This document shows, piece by piece, positions 13,000 to 25,700 of a stretch of DNA of 64,000 bases (the first letter of the stretch is position 1; each line of letters starts with the position of its first letter). Below the pieces are notes generated by a model. That model made no database searches and had not been told where the DNA came from. It saw only the letters and a list, made by a program, of their open reading frames with translations. The DNA is from Euwallacea fornicatus (Eukaryota > Arthropoda > Insecta > Coleoptera > Curculionidae). The DNA is taken from positions 1,364,001-1,428,000 of the forward strand of contig NC_089561.1 of NCBI RefSeq assembly GCF_040115645.1, in the 5' to 3' direction. The position numbers were made by a program, and so were the translations under genes.

Positions 13000-14639
13000 G
13001 CTTGACATCCAGCACGCCATTGGCGTACCACCGCGTGCTAGCGCTCTCCAGATCTGTTTCTTCCGACGTTTCGTCCAGGTCGTTAGTTTTTGCTCGCTTC
13101 CAGTGAACGCGTTTCAAAAAATTCCTGAAACCATTTACGATGCTTAACATTGCGCAACATGCCGTGGAGACCAGCGGCGCACTTAGTTTCGCCCGATTTT
13201 TACGCAAGCAACTGATTCGACCTTTTGACGATTTCGAATGCGACGCCCCCGATTTTTCCGTACGAATTTACCCGACTTGTGTGGCGATTTGCTATTGGAA
13301 TCGACATTTCCGGTGTCCCCGCAGGCCAGTGGCGCAGGTGGGTTCCCGGACGTCCTGAAATTCCTCCGAGAAAACTGTCGTCGCCGTTCCCCCCGCTTGC
13401 ACCGGCTTCAGAATCGCGTTTTTCAAGTGGCCCCACGGAGCACCCAGTAGACGCCGAATGACGACGAAAACGATCGCAGCATTGAAGACTCTTTCGCGAC
13501 TCCGTCTTGAGGGTCGAAACTTCGCGTTTCCCACATAAAACAAAAAAAAATCAATTTCCTTACTTGCGTTATTATTACGAAAACAAGTCATAATTGATAG
13601 TTAACGATACATGACCGAGGCCAAATTGAAAAACAAAAGACCCCCAGCATGCATATCTGGCTCGAAATCTAATCAAAGACCACGTAAACTCACTTTTTAT
13701 GCACATAAATATGATTTAATGAGCGAGAATCACTTTGCACGTTATAACGAATGCAGACTTGGGGAGGAATAGTTAAGGCCGATACGACGTAGATCATTTC
13801 GCTTTGCCTGAAGGGGCAGATACCACGCAACACTTTGAGTTTTGACTTGAGAAAGTTGATTAATTAGAAAACTCACGCATTCTTCGTTCGATTATCAATG
13901 GAAAAAATCTCCGCCGTCACAACGGTAACGAAATGTTAATGTCGTGAATGCGAAAAGAAAATTGGCTACATATTACCTCTCATATTCATAGGCGATTTGC
14001 AATGGCTAAGGGCCCTGTAATTAGGCAAGAATAATGATTTATGCTATCCACAATATCCAGGTTAGAAGCCATTAAAATTATAGCTCCCTAGGATTTAATT
14101 ACACAGATAGCAGATATCGGTTTAAGGTGTTAAAATTAGTTTATCATTATTATAAAAAAAATAATAATAATCGTTTGCATGATTTCGCCTAATTAACGTA
14201 ATCTTACATTTCTGCTTGCTACAATGAACGTTACGGCGAAGTACGCCTAGATGTAGATTAATCAGCTTGTGCTACAGGGGTGAGGAGTATGGCGAAGATA
14301 GCCGACGCGAGAAAAAAGGAAGGTGAGCTTTGCACAGCACATAAATTAAATTGATGGCTTGAACCTCAGTTTTAATCGTCCTCCTGGATCTGAAAACAAT
14401 TTAATTCGCGTAAAAAATACTTTGGGGCAACGTTTTACAAGCGTAAACTGTTTCACCGTTTTCAAAGGTCGTGCTTATCGACGTATAATCGCGGCAGATC
14501 GATCTTGGATCGCAGGAACGTCGTTGGTGGTCGGCCATATATAAACGCCTATTATTAATAACAACACGTTTGTGAATGGGCCTTATTAAAAATGCATTAC
14601 TTCTTCGGTTTATCGGTTTCGAATGATCTGCAAGCGCTC

Positions 14640-15010
14640 ACATTCGGGAGGGTGTACGCGGTTACCAGGCGAAAGCTATGCGAGTGGATGCAGCTGCAGG
14701 TGCCGAAACCAGAAACTCGCATTATTTCTGGGAATGAGGGGCGCAACGTCCGAGACTCTACCACGTTTGGTTGCCACCCCTGAGAGGGGCCGGCGAGGCG
14801 AGAATTCCTTTGACCGCGACGGAATCGAGATTTCTGGAAGATAACGGCGCTGCTACCCGCCGAGCCGGACATGCGTGTTAAGGGCGAAGAAGTGACCACG
14901 ACGCCGCCGAAAGAGGGGAGAGTCGCGAACTATCGAGGTGAGGGAATCGTCGACGCGCCTTTGAGGTGCTCCCAGGGCCCCGAACCCACTCCGGTCCAGA
15001 AACATACATA
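14640..15010. other. GC-rich island in Ubx intron 1
   Basis: Frames are open on both strands (14597-14899 minus, 14623-14844 plus) because few stop codons occur in GC-rich sequence; neither looks like a known protein. The segment includes several CGACG and GCCGCC groups and is bounded on both sides by AT-rich DNA. Confidence 0.35.
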
Positions 15011-18000
15011 AACAAATATCGATTTCGCATGCGCGAACTAAAAAATGAACCAGAACCAACTGTCCGGAATCATGTGGACGGATCTGCCGCAAATTTTCGG
15101 ATAAGTGGGTTTTCAAGAAGTCCACAAAGCCAATCGGAAAATTTCACACGCGAATGATAATCGGTCATCTCGGCCTTTTTACCGCCCATGGCCGTTAACA
15201 ATGTGTCAACCCAAACTATCTCAAGAATTTTATTAATAGATGCGGAATTTATGCTTTCGGCACACTCTAATCCGCGGTTAATTTTAGAATTTTTTCCTAA
15301 GCGACATTGTAAATATCTTCATCCATGGAGGGCATAAATTGGAAGTGTAGCAATGCAAATGGAGGCATCAAATTGAAGAGGTGTTGCTTGTGTACCTATT
15401 TTAAGATGTGCAAGTAATTTATCGGTTTTCCGGATTTTACGTACCCGGGAGAACATAGTCAGAACATAAACAGTTTATAGCACTCTATAATATTAACGGG
15501 AGAGCCAGACTTTTACATAAACACTTCCAGAATTTATGGTGGTTTTGTTTTTTCTTTGCTTATGTTTCCCGATTGTATTTGGTCATGCGAAATGGCAACA
15601 TAATTAGCACACCATAAACAAATCTCTGAATAACTTTATAATAACTGACATATCTGCGTTAATTTAGGCACAATTAAACCAAACATGGTATTAGCACACA
15701 ATGCATGTTAATGGGCCTAGAGTAGTGTTAACATTTATTCGGATGGCGTCTCTTGGTAGCCATATTTGCAATTTCGCGTACGTGCGCTGCGTGGCCGTCC
15801 CATCATAGTTATCATATGGGACAAATACGCAATTTTCCAGTTAAGTTTCCATGCGGACTTTCCTTTCGGCAGTCTGTGTAAGTTCCCATCCTGACGACGT
15901 AAAATAAAACTGAAAAAAGCCGAGATGCTTTTAAGGGTCTCCGACATGTCTTCCTCGCCTAAACATTTATTATTGCACGTAATGACCATAATGGCCATTG
16001 ATTACCCCGACTTTTTTTAGGCCTCGCATCTTGAAAGCTCATGAACGTCAATTTGCCACACCGTGCTATTTAAACACCTAAAATTATCCCGACTCTTAAT
16101 AAATATTAAGACTACAAAACACTCTTCTTTTTTCTTCCTAGGGCTGCAGATAACATCTCCACCACCCGCGGGGCACCAAAAACAGCTCAATTAACCCTCA
16201 CTAAACCGCACTAAACACATCAACACCGGTACCACTTTCGGTACTCCATAAACTAACTAAAACCCATCAGGCCGACAGACAGAATTCGTGTTGGCAATTT
16301 GAGAGGCCGCAGAAAACTAACGGTTGCGCAAGGGTGGTGTAATGGCCACAGTTCCCTGGATCCCCCTGTACAATGCTGGGCTTTATTGCATTCAGGGCCG
16401 CATTTAAAAACTGGCTTTTGTAATACCAGGGTCTACCGATGGATAGACCCATTATTACGCAAAAAGGTCGTCCGAAATAATCGGTTTTGAAAGGTATGCT
16501 TTTCGGAGTTAGATGGACCTACTGAGGTTCTACAGGGCGGGAATAAGAAATTTAGTAGTTTCCAAGTTTTTGTTTTGTCCGCGTGTTTTCTTACTTAATT
16601 TTTTCCCTCGCTCTAATTTGCCGATGGTTTTCGTTCCGCGTTTTCCCCCTTTCTCCTCAACGGCCCAGGGCCCATAATTGTTAAACCTCGTTTGAAAATT
16701 CCCCATTTGTTGTTTTTTTAGAACGCATGTCACCAAAACGTTATTTATTCACTTCTGGTTATGTTTAGTCTGGAGTCGATATGAATGAAAGGACCATTTG
16801 TTGCTGAGACAAGCTGCGGTTTTATTGGAGGCTTATCAGATTTCCTTAACGCTATTGGACATGAGGTTCTTTGTTTTAACCTTTTCATTTTATTCAATCG
16901 TGGTTTCATTCCATACATTCCGATATGTGCATATTGTTACAAACCATTCAGGATCTCAATTTGAATATCAGCGGATGCAATACACGATCCGCAGCAACTA
17001 TCGATTAGATCGATAGATGTTTTTTTCATTTTCGGCGCCGATATCTCGGGAACCAGTGGAGCAGTTGTCCGAGAAAATGGCTCGTGTCAATCTGCGTGGA
17101 GTTGTAATTAATGTGCGAGAGTTGCGGAACGTTTCTGTTGACCTTTCCGAATTGACCCTGGCGAGTGAGTTCCGAGCGAGTTCGCGCAGGCCCTATAAAC
17201 GATCGGATCCCGCGTGACTTACGTGGATTTTTGAGCAATTTTTTCGAAATGTGAGCACTCACAGGCACTTTTTCTTCACTTTGAGACCGATCAGCAAAAC
17301 AAACAATAAAATTCCGTAATTGACATTCCAGTAACGGAAAACTGAACAAACCGAGCATTCGTCCGATTTTTTGTCCACCAATAAACCAGTCCATTATACG
17401 CATGACATGTAAACGGGCATACATCGCCTGTCCGACTCTGTTTCTTCTTTTTCCGCCATTTTTTCATCATTTCCATACCAGTTATCCCGTTCACGAGATA
17501 TCTCGACTTTGATTTCGCGAGAAGCGCATTTTTATTAAAATTGAAGAGCAAGAAGAAGTCACGTCGCCATTTAGAGTATGCTGCACATGACCTTTTTTCA
17601 GAACTTATGGGAAACGGGAGCATTCCAGGGTATTACGCTTAATTTAGTTAATTAAAGAATGTCAATCGTTCGGGCTTAATTTCTAATTAACAGTAGAGCA
17701 CGCATGTAGAGAATGTAAACCAGTATTCCAAAAATCTTTTGATCGCTCAAGACAGGACAGACGATAAAGGAAATACTTGGACGTACTTACGAACATCGAG
17801 CCGTATACGACGATAACAACTATCCTCAAGGCCTCAATTTTGTATGCATCTTACCTGAAACAGAAATGATAGAGATTATTGCTCCAATCCAAATCTAATA
17901 AAGACGTTAACTTCTAAACGGTTTATTGACCAAAAATCTATCTAACGGAAAACCAGGCTATTACAAGTGTCGTAAATTTAAAAAAGTTCGTTCACAGATA

Positions 18001-21000
18001 CCTTTAATATACCTGGCCAGGAAAACGTTTAATTTATGGGGTCTATAAAGAAATAATAACTTGATTTCGGACTACAAGGATTTTTTCGAGTATGGGTGAT
18101 TCGGGGTATGGGTCGCTGCGCCCTTTCGAGCTGCGGTTACATCGGAGAATCTAAAATCGAGGAGAAAAAAGGAAAAATGCATTATTTTATTTCAACAGGT
18201 GGCGAGGCAGATGATCGAGAAATCCATCTGAATTCCGGGAATGATGCTCAAAATGGTACCTGACTTGAGAACTGATGCAGCAGAACGAGGAAGAACAGTC
18301 AGTTCCTTTTCCTCGCACGTCCGATGTCCAGTGGCTTCAACGAAGCGGCATTAGATTTAGTATGGAAAACCCATCAAATTGCCTTGTCTCAACCAGCGTT
18401 CCATTTCATTATTTGCGTTATAAATCATGACGAAGGCGAAGATTAAGCAAAAGAACCGCGTCTATATGCAAATCGAAGGAATCCCATGATAATTACAAAG
18501 CAAACGGCAGCGTGACTGCGGAATCATCTAAATCGTACACAATCTTATGCAACTCCTCACCATTATGCCATAAAGGCGGGGTAATGGCTTTGTTATACCT
18601 GCTCCATTACTTCCATTCGCTTTATTATTCCGAGCTTTTACAACTGCATCAATCGCTAATTTTATTGAGTGTTGTCGGGCCACCGGTCTTTACTAAATCG
18701 TTATTTCAATCAAAATAAATCGCCCGTTATGATTTTGATGGCAATATCACGGCTTGCCCATTAATTACCAGCGTTAGTGTCAAAATTTATTTATTGTTAC
18801 TGCACATTCGCTAATAGCAATAATCCTGTTAGCGGCGTTCAAGAGCTGGCGCCATCTATGAACTATATCATCAGCATATGCTGTGTGCGTATAGATGACG
18901 CCTCAGGCTACAACTTGTCTGAAAGGAGATTCAGGCTCGAAGTTTAAACTCGTGCGCGACTCTGTCAAATTTTTTCCTTGTTTGCGAGCATTCTTGTTGG
19001 TGGCACTAATCGGCCATACAGGAGAAGAAAAGATCGTTAATCCGAAAACTGATTTTTCACAATTCTTACGTGTGGCCCTCTCAACCTTTCCTTAAAACGC
19101 ACGCTAAATCCTGACCTACATCAAGTCCATTCAAATTCTCTCATGGAGTATGCCCTTGGCTTCCCGGTGCCCCGGTTCTGGATCCCTTTTCCCTACAAAC
19201 TGCCCTTAAGGCTGAAAGGGGTGTGGTATTATTCCGGAAACATTTATCTTTCCCCATCCGGAGTCAGCAAAGAGATGACAGGTATCCGCGATAAATGATG
19301 ACCCCTTACCCGGAGACATATTTCTTGTACTTTTTAGTTTTTAGGTTTTGGGCGGCGCTATTGAGTGTTTGTTATTTTCGTATTTGTGCTAATTAGAGGA
19401 AATACTGGAATATGGGCCAGACAAAACAATCGCTAAATGTGGAGGCCAAGGAAAAACTAATTGCAACAATGTGCTGGTTATTCAAAACAGCCGAAAGTAA
19501 CGAGGTTCGATGGGGAAAAAAACAAGTGTAAATGGGCCGACCATGCCAAATGAGTCTCTTAATAAACTAGTTGGTTTACGAGCGTTCCTTCGGGAAATAT
19601 GATCGCTTTCTGGAGCCTAAACGAAATACAATTTTAAGTGTTTGAAAACAACAGATTATTTTCGGTCACTCCTAAAACGAGGGTCTGTTTAAACATTCTT
19701 AAATCATGTTTTCGAGTTTAGTACACTTCTAGCAGATAGTTATTAGTTTATAATGGTAATACCAATAATACTTTGTGGGTCTCACATCTATTACTGTCAC
19801 CGCAAATCACTTTGGCCCCTCGAGCAGATTGCAGGTTTCGTATTTGCATAATAAACTGTAATTTTAAGGAGTTTTATGGCGGACATAAATAAATATTCAA
19901 TCAAGTGAATAATGGCACATCTAAAATTTTCTTTTACTAAATCGATTAATTTGAATACATTATCAATTAAAATTCTTCGTCAAAAAATAACAGGTATTCT
20001 CTTCACTTCAGAACAGCCGAGGGTCAAAAACCTCCATGCCGAACGATAGAGCCATCATCAGGCACATCAATTAATGCACCCCTGGGCAGGTACTTGAAAG
20101 TTTCCACCTTTCGAATATCAGCGACCTCTGCACGAAAATCGCAGAACTACACGATTACCCAAACGCTCACCAACCCTCCCAGAGATGACGCTAGGCGTGG
20201 ACCGAATGACACGCCGCAAATTTATGGTCTCGGAGCAAGTTCGAAGATTGGGACACCCGCTTCAGGTAAGAAGACTAATCGGGATAGACACCTTTGGTTT
20301 ACTCTTAATCAGTGCAAGTCATTAATCTAACTAGTACAGAAGGGATACTTTGCCGTAGGCAATTGTTGATTGTCAGCAATCGAGTGCGGTAAAATGACAC
20401 TTTCGCACGTTTTAGGCAGAATATTTCTCCGACGAGCGCATGTTTGCAAATTTTCTGATTCTCTGCAAGTTAAATTAAATATTATTTCGCGCTCAAATCT
20501 GTACACGGAGAACTCCCAGGATCGGTCCACGAGATACGCCACTGAATTTTTCTAAAATTCGACTTCGGCAAGTCCCATTAACATTGAAATATTAGTTGTG
20601 AGAATCCGGGGGGGATATCGGTCGCACTGAAAAAATCATGCTAAAATGCCCTTTAAGCGCAAAAGCTGTTAGAAATGAATTCCTACATTTCAATGACGAT
20701 GAAAGAAATGGTGACTTTTTTCTGCGAAGGGGGGCCCGAGACACAAGAAAATGGACACATTTTAAAAAATCTGCATATTAATAATGATTTTTTGTACATT
20801 CCTCCAAAGCCTAAAGTTAATTTGTTCAATAATTAAAGACTTACGCGATACGGCCATTATCTCACCATTCAACAAACTCTTAAAATCGACATTGAGCGGC
20901 CTTTGACCCGCAATCAATTAACCTCCATCTGGCCCATATAATCGCTCACAATTCGGAGATGGCCCGACTCTATAGAAACACGAAATAGGCAATCCGCGAA

Positions 21001-21188
21001 CAGCTGATCGACGCTAAAGGACCGAAGGGGCCTGAATAGCAACGGTCCAGAGAGAGATGGACTAATCGTCCGTGAAATGCCACTGAGAGAGAAAGCGCTC
21101 TTTGGTTCGTTCAACCCTGTGTGATTATTCAGTGCACTTGACTTCCGGGCACAGGGTTAAAAAGGGGTACGTTTTTGATTATGTTATG

Positions 21189-21198
21189 ACTGACCTGC
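21189..21198 (-). other. Ubx exon 1 splice donor
   Basis: On the minus strand the last exon bases GCAG are followed by GTCAGT, close to the metazoan donor consensus. The junction lies within the Gly codon after MAIA, the position of the first Ubx donor in insects. In-frame read-through gives Gly-Gln-Ser and then TAA (21184-21186). An alternative downstream donor adding a Drosophila-type 'b' peptide is therefore not available in this frame. Confidence 0.85.
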
Positions 21199-21852
21199 TA
21201 TAGCCATCCAGGGGTAGAACGTGTGGTTGCTCTGCTGATGAATTTGCGTTCCTACAGGTTGGGACGAAGACGTGTTCAAGGAGCAGGGGTTATTCCACGA
21301 TGATAAGGAATTCGATGTTCTAGTGCCGGAAGCGGAGCCAGGGCTCGTGGAGGGGTCCCCCCCGATCAGGCCAGAACTTCCGTAGCCTACTCTGGAATCG
21401 GGAGTACAAGCCGAAGGACGGACGGGTCCAGTGAGGCTGTTAGCCAAATTAGCCCCCCCAGCCGAAGTGGCGTTTTGCCATGCATTCTTCACTGCTTCTG
21501 AAGCAGCCACCACTGCAGCATACCCGTTCTGGTCCGCGTTACCCTTGGAACAGTCCGATTTCGCCACGGAATTGCTATAGCTATTCTGCTGTCCATCTGA
21601 GGAGTAGAGTTTGCATGTGGCGGCCACAGAAGCGTCATAGGGTGAATCTTGAGGGGGTCTGGCTTGGTGCAAGGAATGTGCGGTATGGTGGTGCTGGCTG
21701 GAGGCATACGGGGACATACCCAGACTCAGAGGGAACGATCTGTAGGCGGCAGCGGCCGCTGCCGGATCATGATGGTGCGCTCCTGTGACCGACCCGGTGC
21801 CCTGATGGTGGTGGCCTCCGTAGAAGCCACTCTGCTCGAAATAAGAGTTCAT
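21195..21852 (-). CDS. Ubx: Ultrabithorax, first coding exon (partial gene; homeobox exon outside window)
   Basis: Ubx is a Hox transcription factor acting in the nucleus to specify posterior thoracic and anterior abdominal segments. The exon encodes 219 whole codons plus one base. Residues 1-13 (MNSYFEQSGFYGG) are the Ubx N-terminus. A histidine/alanine-rich stretch with six alanines (about 31-36) precedes PLSLGMSPY (about 41-49). RPPQDSPYDAS and VRPSACTPDSR are conserved insect Ubx blocks, followed by a Ser/Gly-rich linker. The YPWM hexapeptide (213-216), which contacts Exd/PBX in this family, leads into MAIAG. The start is ATG at 21850-21852 with A at -3; the frame stays open upstream to TTG at 21874-21876, but there is no other ATG. 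After base 1 of the Gly codon comes a donor (CAG|GTCAGT), so the exon ends in phase 1. The homeodomain should be encoded below position 1. The exon looks intact, with no frameshift. Identification is firm; the species is not. Confidence 0.97.
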
Positions 21853-22760
21853 AATTGCCGCGTTAATTTTGACCAATTATTCTTGATCCCCCTGGAAGAG
21901 GGATACGTCCCAACACAAACAGAAAAAACTTTGTCACTTTTTTTTTCGAACTATAATGGCACTGGGTCACGGATCACCAAGCGAATGGTGACGCAGATGA
22001 CATCGTGAGTCGATCGACAGTCCGGACGAATGATGTGTTCGGTGATGGTGATTGTTATGATTACGACGTAATTATATTAATGGCCCGAGCACGAGTACTC
22101 CGCACGATTGTTAGATCGGCAATGCTGACGTTGGATCGCGGATGGATCAAGACCCACTGTGCACTGGAGCAACCCGAGCAGACTCCGTCCCACACATTCC
22201 CGGCCCATTCGCGCTTACGCTTTCCATCGCGCTTTCTCACTCTCCCCTCTCCCCACCACCGAAGCGGCAGCACGCGGCCGCTTTAATAGCCTATTATTAT
22301 TACCTGCCGCTAAAACGCTACCTGTTTTTTCTTCTCACTCTTTTTTCTTCGAAACAATTTTCAAAATCTTCATGCCTGATCATCGGTTCTTTTGTTAGGT
22401 CCAACTGTCACTTGAAATCACCTCTCCGGTCACCGCCATCTTCTGCCATTTCGACTCCATCTTCAGCGAAGAAAAAAAAATCTAACTCCTCAAAATTGCA
22501 TTTGAAGAAATTTGTGATTAGGAAGATAGCGCGCGCGAGAGAGAGGGTTGCAAGCAGTCAAAGCAAATCGCAATAATAAAGACGCAAATAGACACAATAC
22601 AATGGTAGGGGATCATAAAAGGACCAATGGCGTCCACATTCGTCACGATGTCGGCGCCCACATTGAACGTTGCGCAAGGATAGCATCGTCCATATCAGCC
22701 CCACTTAAAGCAGCGCTCTCTCTCTACCCTATGGAGTCGGTAGCGTGTGGCGTGTGGCGG
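21853..22760 (-). promoter_or_regulatory. Ubx 5' UTR and promoter region (candidate)
   Basis: This is the stretch immediately upstream of the Ubx start codon. Drosophila Ubx has a 5' UTR of nearly 1 kb, a TATA-less promoter, GAGA-factor sites and Polycomb binding, so similar content is expected here. Seen: on the minus strand, two ATGGC-core YY1/Pho-type sites in tandem (within 22433-22452, including AAGATGGCGG); a GAGAGAGAGGG tract at 22537-22547; and a CT tract at 22716-22725. CT-rich sequence also lies around 22236-22256. I cannot place the transcription start. Open frames across this region on the plus strand have no recognisable content. Confidence 0.55.
22433..22452 (-). promoter_or_regulatory. 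Paired Pho/YY1-type sites near the Ubx promoter
   Basis: On the minus strand two ATGGC cores lie 10-11 bp apart, one of them as AAGATGGCGG. This is the classic YY1/Pleiohomeotic consensus, found both just downstream of many metazoan start sites and in Polycomb response elements. It lies about 580 bp upstream of the Ubx ATG. Occupancy is inferred from the motif only. Confidence 0.45.
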
Positions 22761-25700
22761 CCTCTCTCGCCGAGCTTTCGAATCAACTAAAGCAGACTAT
22801 TTTCAGCGCTCGAATGGGCCACATCAAGGAATATTGCCCGCTCGTAAAGGATGAAATTCGTTTCAGAATTAATACTTGAGGCCGTTTCGAATGAACTTCA
22901 GCTCGTTTTCGAGTTTTTCTTCAAGTTGGTTTTATGGGGCGACACCTTCCGTGGGAAATTGTTTATTTTCGTTTAGGATTTAAGTGTTTTAAACGGTGCG
23001 AGGTCGGGTTTGTTTGGGTTTGCTCATCCGGTCTTGATGACGCACAATAATTTTTGATTATTTCGAAGCCGAAGTCAGTTTCACTTCCGGTGGTTCCAGC
23101 GCTGAGACCTGCGAGCGCACTCTGAGAGCTTGTGCACCTTTCGGTTGAAAAAATTGAGGAGATGCTAATACCCAGAGTCGCAAATTGGACAGTGGGCAGT
23201 GTAGTAAATGCCAACAGGCAATAAACGATCATAAAAACAAGCACCATTTCCGATCATTTGCACTGCCTATTGCAGCAGTACCAGGCGAATAACTGAGAGC
23301 GCGAGGAGACCAGCAGAAGCGTAACAGAAATCGTTCATTTATAGAGCCACAATTACCGCAAACTTACAGGAAATAACTATAATGAAAACATCAATATGTT
23401 TTTCTTCCACTCTTTACATTTGAATGCTTGTGGCATACCTTCGGAATTCACTCAAACACTTCAAAGAATGAACTCCCAAACCCCCGAGGAATCATCCCCA
23501 AAATTCTAGGCCTAGTGACCTCCGAATCGTTCAATCTCCAGATCAAAATAATAAAGAGACGTAGAGAAAGATGAGCCTCTGATAGCTCATTGAGAATTTT
23601 TTAGATTTTATAGTAAAATCATTTTCAAAAACTACAAGAATATCTTGATGAGGAGTGCGACTAAACTTTAATAAATCGCTGGTAATTAAACAATTTTTTC
23701 TGAATTTTCCAAAAATTTTTAGCAGTTCCAAATGGATTTTCAAAGGAATTTTTACAGAGTTTTGTAAACGTTTGAATAAAGACTTCCGCATGGCTATTTT
23801 CATGGAAGTGCAAATCTCAAGGAGATTTTCGAGACCCGCGAGATATTTTCCATTTAGCCTTGTTTCAGTGTTCAATCATCTTGAAGCTTGGCTTCGCAAA
23901 TTTGAAACTGTTATAAAAAAAATACTGACATGAAATTTTGGTAATTTGATAATCCTGGAAGTCCCAGAAAAAGCCGATGGCACCATAAAGAGGATGGAGA
24001 GTTCTAAAATTTGCAGCTGTAAATTTGCAGAATCGCTGCCCGGATGGGTATCTTTTCAAGGAACCATCGTGGCAGGTGCCTGAAGCTCGTTGCATCGTGC
24101 AACTTCATTCAGATTTTTGGGCTATCTAAATTGTGTCTGAAAGGCCGAGCTTTAGCGTCTTGTAATGTCGCCATTTAGTCTCACGAATTGTGTAAAAAAA
24201 CACAAATATTCTTGAATAGCTCAAGAATTCATCACCACTTTAGGTGTTTTTGAGTATTAGAAAACTCCCCTGAACGGGGAGAAATAAGAATGTATACCCT
24301 TTTTCCTTAAAGACCTCAAAACGGTTCTTCTGGAGCTCAAGCTGCAAAACTTAATTATCTCGATAATTTATAGGGTTTCCATTGTCCTTAATCTCGTAAG
24401 GATCGTGAGACGAATCCAAGTTTCATCCACATTCCTGTTCTTCATCGTTTCCCCTACCAGTTTATTATCTATGATCTGAAGGTCTAAGAGCTTCCTATTA
24501 TTAGAGCCCCGTAAATGAAACTTTCGTTTACTAATCAACTAAATGGCTCCCAAAATTCAATAAAATCCCGTCCGATTTTTGGAACTTTCCTCCACACCGA
24601 ATCTGCTCAACTATGTAGGCTCCTGAAGCGGGAACGTCGTCCTTTTAAAGCTCGAGAAAGAATCTTATTCAATGTACATAATGGGTCGTCCTGCCACGAC
24701 TAGATGTGGACTTACAAATTCGCCACCATAAATCGACCTCCAATCAGATAGGGAATCATTATCAATAATCGAAAACCGCGTATTCTTTGATTTCCCGAAG
24801 GCGTTTGATCGTACCGCAAAGATTAAATGCTGATCTCATTGCAATAAAATGATAAAATTAAGGGTCCCTCGTTATCTATAATGGGCAAATTAACTACCTC
24901 CTTCAAGGAAATGGGTGTTCCCGGTGGTTTCCGCTAACCTGTAATTGGTTGCGTCGTGTGAGAATATCCATGGCTGAAATTGATGAGACGCTCAAAGACG
25001 TAACGTTTAAGGTGGAACTCCCCAAGTCACAAACAAATTGTTTATTAATAGTTGAATAAATATTATCGCAATCGGCATCTCGTTTTGTAAACATTAGACA
25101 GTAAAAGACTCGTAAAATTTTTAATATCATCTTTTATAACATAAACAAATCATTGTGGTTTATGTAATTCGTCCATAAAATTTTTACGACATTTGGCACG
25201 CGCCAGTCTCATTTGATAAATTTACGGTCTGCGAAACCCATAACTCATTGCCGACATTTACGATCACTCAAATACTAATAAAACGTTCCTTTTACAACTG
25301 TATCTCTTCACCTTCTTGCAATGCATACAAAAACCCGGATAAGAGCTTTACCGCACCGTGTCGTAAAGGCGACTTTCGCCTGCCCGAATTTCATGCACTT
25401 TTACGATCATAATTAAACACGTAAAAAGCTAGTGGAAGTCGTGACTTTATTTATGGTTTTATAATAGGCAAATAATTTGTCGGCTTTATGCTGATTTTAC
25501 AGTGGCACGGTGATTAATTTATCACTATGCGAGGTGCGGGGCCGACTTCGGGAGTTTAAAATTAAAATTAATTAACTGAAACATAATGGAACAAATTGGA
25601 CTCAAGAAATTTATTCACAAAAACCGTTATTCTTTCAAATTTGCTTTTTTTTGTGCTTACCAATTACGAAGGATCACATTACAGTTCTTATCTAGAGAAT

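Larger units (their letters stand above)
1..21194 (-). other. Ubx intron 1, 5' part (continues past the left edge)
   Basis: Everything left of the Ubx donor is inferred to be intron. I found no homeodomain-coding frame (no equivalent of the WFQNRR helix) on either strand, and no convincing microexon. Insect Ubx introns are known to be tens of kilobases long and rich in enhancers, so more than 21 kb is unsurprising. Contents seen: a CT microsatellite at 1139-1159, an AT-rich stretch at about 3480-3570, GC-rich islands, one Tc1-like fossil, an ATA run near 11935 and an A-rich tandem array near 12950. Short microexons of the mI/mII kind could have been missed by eye. Confidence 0.8.

Noticed and set aside
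12866..13207. Minus-strand frame with a protein-like stretch (LKRVHWKRAKTNDLDETSEE)
   Set aside because: It begins at TTG, runs through an A(8-9)G array as poly-Phe/Leu and has no upstream continuation. It could be a remnant but cannot be supported as a gene.
21480..22008. Open frames on the plus strand across the Ubx exon
   Set aside because: They are antisense shadows of the biased Ubx coding sequence (His, Ala and Ser codons).
22142..22576. 144-codon plus-strand frame over the Ubx promoter region
   Set aside because: Low-complexity Pro/Ser/Lys content in CT- and A-rich DNA, no domain, antisense to the presumed 5' UTR.
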